Source: Tetracentron sinense
Lineage: Eukaryota > Streptophyta > Magnoliopsida > Trochodendrales > Trochodendraceae
NCBI GenBank assembly: GCA_015143295.1
Contig: CM026571.1
Span: forward strand, 8,312,501 to 8,376,500
Length of the DNA stretch: 64,000 nt
Reading direction: 5' to 3'
Of this stretch, positions 59,331-64,000 are shown in pieces. Position 1 is the first letter of the stretch. Every line of letters starts with the position of its first letter. The notes under the pieces are model-generated. The model did not search any database and was not told the DNA's origin. It worked only from the letters and a program-made list of their open reading frames with translations. The position numbers and the translations under genes are program-made.

Positions 59331-61218
59331 GTACTTTTTTTCTGCTCGTATTTCGGATTGATGTGGTTTTTCTCTCGAATACTTTAGGGTTTTGGATTGA
59401 AGAATTAGTTAATGTTTATGATTATCTTCGGTTTGATTGACATATTACCAAACGTTGTCATTTTGTTCCTATTTCACGAGATTGCGGTTTCAATTTAATA
59501 AAATTGTGATTTATTGCTCTATTATCAATCGATGGATTGTTATATTGGTCTGTGAAATGTCGATTATGCTTAGATTGATTGCAATTGGCGATTGAGTACC
59601 GCACAGGGTTATACTTAACTTCATATATTAGGAAACACCTGTATCAAGGTGCAGATTCTATGATTGAGTATTGTAGATTGAGAGATATGGAGTCTAACTA
59701 TATGAATTGATGCAAAGGTGCATTTTTGTGTCTTTGTTTATAACATGGAAGACATCCTCGTCTGGAATTTGGGTGTTCAAGATGGGTTTGATTTGCTGAT
59801 TGGTGGCAATTGACTTAATGATTGTGGCTACTTTGGGCTATGTAGTTATTTGGACATGATAAGTACATCTTCGGTGAAGTATTTATATATGGTTCTTTTG
59901 ACCCCATTTGCATGTGTAAATTCTTAGACTCATCAAATGCGCAGTGTCCCAAATCTTATGGATTGAGCTATGAATCATGGTTGTTAAAGGGCATCGCCTT
60001 AGGTGGTTTCCTAGGCAACTAGGCGCTCTCTGCTGGGCTCAGGCATACCTAGTTGCCATTACTAAAAACATGATATATGTAATATTTTGTTATTTAAGGA
60101 TGTAAAAAATTTATTTTATTTGAAGACGACAAGTTGGCAAAAAAAAGCTATTTTATATGCTTCTCGTGTCTTTTACCATATAATATGTTATGATTTGTAT
60201 ATTAAAAACAAGAAGGATTTGCAATCTGCAGATAGAAGAAGAAAGAAGAGACTTTATGATTTAAAGTATGGTTTTCTCATGCTAATTTGTCACATCTCTC
60301 ACTCAATGTGTGAGCCAATTGGTCACACACACTCTCTCCCCTCTATTTCTGAGTGGATCTTATGGTCCTCTATTTTTTGCATAGTATTAAAAGCGTCGCC
60401 TGAGGTGATGGCTTAGGCAATTAGGTGCTAGGGTCAGAGCCACATGGGGCACAGAGGGGGCTAAAGCCCCCCATAACTCTTGGAAAAATAATTTAGTAGT
60501 ATAAACAAGGGCATAGCCTGGGCACATGGGTGAAGCTTGGGGAGAGGGGGAGGGGGTTAGATGACATAGCCATGGGCAAGGGAATCAGTTGCTCCCTAAC
60601 TTAAAAAACTAATTTCTTTCCAGATGGACACAAACAAACGAGATGCCCCACGAACTTGGCCCTCAAAAAAAATTTCCGAAGGCTACGCCCTCGTTCCCCC
60701 ACCTCACATTTGGGCCCAGGTGGCCTGATAACATAAAAAAAGGGCCTTAAATTGCCGCAAAATTGCTCTAGGCCCCCCCAAAGCTCTCAAAAGCTCCTCT
60801 TTATGGGGTCTTTTATAATTTAAATAAATGTAAGCCTCATAATTATATATTTTTACATACTGTATGTTTTTTTATTACTTTTTTTGGGCATAACTGAGAA
60901 GAAGAAAGAAAAAGAAAGGAGAAGAGGTAAAATCTCTCTCTCTCTCCACTGTTCGGCTGTCATAGTTGATTGGTAGACTATTTTTTATGTTTTTTTATTC
61001 AGTCCCACACTCTCCCAACTCTCTTCCTCTTCCTCTCCCTCTCCCTCCATCTCTTTATCTTTTATTCGGCTGTCATTTTAGACTTTTTTTTATAATGTTT
61101 TTATCTTTCACAGTCCCTCTCCCCCCTTTCGACAATCATTGTAAACTAATTTTTTTTAATTATTTATTTCTGTGGGGGAAAAATATCTGCGGTACTAACC
61201 TTGATACCACGTGTCGCC
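59331..61218. other. Presumed intron 1 of the UBA-UBX gene, with repeat remnants
   Basis: No second exon was identified. GCGCCTAGG-type direct repeats occur at about 59990-60050 and 60388-60432. A hAT-like remnant (CAGAGCCACATGGGGC, then GACACAAACAAACGAGATG and GAACTTGGCCCTCAAAAA) at about 60432-60700 matches the MITE at 36864. Confidence 0.45.
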
Positions 61219-64000
61219 TGTTGAACAACTGCAATAACTTTGATCCTTTAGAATTGATAAGTGGGTGACTTGCGAATACACTCCAACAATCAAGTCAATA
61301 ACGGGATGGTAAGGGGAGATCGAAAGAAGAGAAATAGATAATGGTTTTAGAGTTTTGAAGAAGGGGAACTCATTATGCTTAATTGCATCAGAATGTGGAT
61401 CCACTTCTTCGTTCCTTACCTCTGTACTTATAGGAATCCGATTTAGGGTTAGCCAGTTACGTTCCCGCCTCTCCCCGCCTCTCCTGGAATGGAAGTTTCC
61501 TTCTTCACCTAATATCTTGCCAGCAGGGAGATAGATTTGGTTTCCTCTTTGTGTGGGAGATTCTCTTGATCGAGTTCAGGATCTTTCGCGATCAGATTGA
61601 TCTGCACAACTGTATGATCAATCCAATGATTATTGGTATCTTTTGTTATGGACTCTTTGCTGGGGCGGGTAGAGAATACGTACCCCGATGTGTCCTTAGC
61701 CTCGGGTACGCAGTGGAGGTTGGGGTTAGATTGATCAATCGGAACATGAGTCTTGATGTAATCAGGGCTATTGATACTGTCAGCTATCTATACGTGTGTC
61801 TTTACCATTTTCTACCCTAACAAATGCCCCCCTTCTCAGGGCCTTGGGGTTCACCCGAGGCTCTGAGAAGCATAACCGTCATTTGAGGCAACTGCATAGA
61901 TGGGCGGGCGTTGGCATCCATGCTTGGGACGCTTCGAGTTCTGTGTGCATTTAATGTGATGTACCTGACTCATCATTCTCGCTGATGGGATTGGCGGCTG
62001 ACGTTTCGGCTATCTTTCCTCTAACGATCTTCTCCTTATGATCACGCCGTGTATGGTTCTTATCTAAGGGTCTTTTGGTATTTTGTCCCTTCGAATGCTT
62101 ATAAAAGGCGGGGGTTTCCTTGAGAACTTTTAGCAATTTTCTCTTTGTTTTCTCTTCCAGTGTTCTTTATTTTTGTATGAACATAGATGGATCGTCGCCC
62201 AATACCGTTGTCATTGCTTAGCCAGTCCAGAGACCATACTTCGGGATCCAGGGCCAAGATTCCAGAGGCTCAGAGCACCCAATCTTCTAGTGCTTCCAGT
62301 GGAAAATGGGTAATTGAATTTCCTGATCCCCCGCTGGTCAGGATGCCAAGGCGAGGGGTGTCTGAGTGCTCCTTGGTGCCTGTTCAGGTGGAGGCTGCCA
62401 CTTCCCGAGCTCGAATTTGTCTTCAGGTTGTGAAGGTGACTGGCCTAAACCCTGGAAGCCTGAGTTTTGGCTCGGGAATAGGTCCCTTTCGCTGGGAGGC
62501 TCTGGTCTTCGGGACTCACGCGTTGCTCGATCCTTGATGGATGGGGTTCGCTTTACCTGAAGATGCTCAATCGGCGAGAAGTTGCAGAGATCAATCCCTG
62601 AGGCTGAGGGGCGAGGGCTCTCTTTTCACCCTCGCCCTTGCTTTCTCTGAGCTCCAAGATTGGTTGTGGAGGGCCCACGAGGACCATCAAGCGACAATCG
62701 AGACCTCCCAGGATGAGATTGCCCGTGCTCTTCGGGAGAATCACCGAGCTCGAGGTGGGGAGACGGACGGTGGTCGAGCTACGATGTGAGGTCGAGACCT
62801 TGCGTGAGTAGGAGGGGCAACACAAGGCGATTGTTGAGAGGTTGCACTCGTTCCTGGCTTCTTATTATCAGGGGATGTTGAATGGCCTGGTTGAACTTGA
62901 TCAGGCGAAAACACGTCGTCTGGTCATGGAGGAGCTTAGGAACGGGTGTCCGACAATGTCTCGGACTGATGGTATTAAAGACACTTCCTCTACTACCTCT
63001 AGTTTCCAAGAGGAACTATAAACGCTGATCTTGTACACCTAGCTTAGGTATGACACAGGTTGTTGTACTTATGCATGACAAGTTTGCAGAGAGTCCGAGG
63101 TGGAGTAGGAACCCTTTTTTGACCCTTCTTGACTGGATCTTCGTTGTATATCTTCTTTGGCTCTGATGCTCTGTCGCTCTCGTCTTCGTCATGTGTTTTG
63201 TATATCTTATTTGGCTTTGATGCTCTTGATGTAAATGAGTTTCTCCCCTCAGAGGCTATATAAATGAAAGCGCTCTTTTTTTTACTAGACTTGCGTGTTT
63301 GCTCCCAATGTTTGCCCTCTTTTGAACTTGAGTTGGCTTGGTGTCGGGACTCCTGTAATGCGGAGAACTTCTTCGGACTATAGTTTCGCATTTCTCTGAG
63401 ATGATGACATGTCTTTTGGATTGTGATGACATGATGAACCGTATTTACCCTTACCCTTGTGATCATCCGAGCCGAAACTAAGGATTCTTGATGTAGGATA
63501 TGAAGGACCGTATTAACCTCACTCAAGCATTCCTCCGAGGAGACGACATGCGCCTCAAATTCATGATGAAGGACTATGAGGGACCATATTAATCTCACTC
63601 CTGCATTCCTCCTAGGAGACGACATGCGCCTCAGATTCATGACGAAGGACTATGATGGACCGTATTTAAATTTTAACCTCACTCTTGTGATTATCCGGGT
63701 CGAAGTTAAGGATTCTCGACGTAAGATATGAGAGACCGCATTAACCTCACTCATGCTTTCCTTCGAGGAGATGACATGTGTCTCAGATTCATGACGAAGG
63801 ACTTTGAGGGACCGTATTTAACCTCATCTTTGTGATTATCCAAGCCGAAGCTAAGGATTCTCGATGTAGGATATGAGAGACCGTATTTAAACTCACACTT
63901 GCGATCATCCGGGCCAAAGCTAAGGATTATCGATGTAAGATATGAGGGACCGTATTAACCTCTCCTCCATTCCTTCGAGGAGACGACATGTGCCTCAGAT
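61219..64000 (+). mobile_element. Probable fossil LTR-type element, left part, running off the window
   Basis: A stretch bounded by TGTTGAACAACTGC and ...CTACCCTAACA (about 61219-61821) looks like a left LTR. It is followed by short broken coding-like fragments (about 62187-63020) with coiled-coil composition, then a TATA-like region and a tandem array. No reverse transcriptase or other standard domain is seen, so family and autonomy are unknown. It could be a different repeat type. It looks broken. Confidence 0.35.
63434..64000 (+). repeat. Interleaved two-module tandem array
   Basis: Two related but distinct units alternate in the order B A A B A B B A. A is about 76 bp with GAGGAGACGACATGCGCCTC and TTCATGACGAAGGACTATGA; B is about 69 bp with CTAAGGATTCTCGATGTAGG and TGTGATTATCCGGG. 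Borders: B 63434-63503, A 63504-63579, A 63580-63655, B 63656-63731 (7 bp longer), A 63732-63807, B 63808-63876, B 63877-63945, A from 63946 to beyond the window. All units share a GGGACCGTATT-AACCTCACTC opening. Confidence 0.85.

Noticed and set aside
62187-63640. Possible host gene at the right edge
   Set aside because: The short frames are broken and sit between an LTR-like stretch and a tandem array, so a fossil mobile element is more likely than a host gene.
63434-64000. CRISPR-like array
   Set aside because: The repeats are long, adjacent and without unique spacers, and the DNA is from a plant nucleus.
1-64000. tRNA, rRNA and known snoRNA genes
   Set aside because: No cloverleaf with A and B boxes and no rRNA sequence was recognised by eye; a dedicated search could still find a small RNA.

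Overview
The window is nuclear DNA from a flowering plant. It is AT-rich, its genes are split by many GT-AG introns, the encoded proteins are plant families, and the spaces between genes are packed with small plant transposons. The species cannot be named from the sequence alone.

Five host genes can be read. Four are on the minus strand: a QUASIMODO3-type pectin methyltransferase whose last exon is not in the window (1494-4684); a complete IQ67-domain calmodulin-binding protein (11521-16048); a complete CYP87A-type cytochrome P450 (30345-32891); and a complete 14-exon PIG-U subunit of GPI transamidase (41118-55818), stretched by a 5.7 kb intron that holds a LINE. The fifth, on the plus strand near the right edge, is the first exon of a PUX8/PUX9-like UBA-UBX protein (59247-59330). 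These genes have unrelated functions (cell wall, calcium signalling, sterol or terpenoid oxidation, GPI anchoring, CDC48 adaptors), and nothing suggests they form a cluster.

The space between genes holds a decayed hAT transposon with BED, DUF659 and dimerisation remnants (19132-22440); two 5'-truncated LINEs and two very short LINE tails; a SINE-like insertion with perfect 13-bp target duplications; Tourist-like and hAT-like MITEs with target duplications; several fold-back elements; probable fossil LTR pieces; and, at the right edge, an interleaved two-module tandem array.

The most interesting structure is a window-wide family of small elements built on one core (ACACGTGTCCCTTTTAAC followed by a TTAACTGTGGTTAAG-like stretch). 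The core appears as both arms of fold-back elements. It also appears, once, inside three roughly 270-284 bp non-autonomous Helitrons with TC...CTAG ends and a 3' hairpin. This suggests that a Helitron captured a fold-back arm, or that fold-backs grew from Helitron ends.
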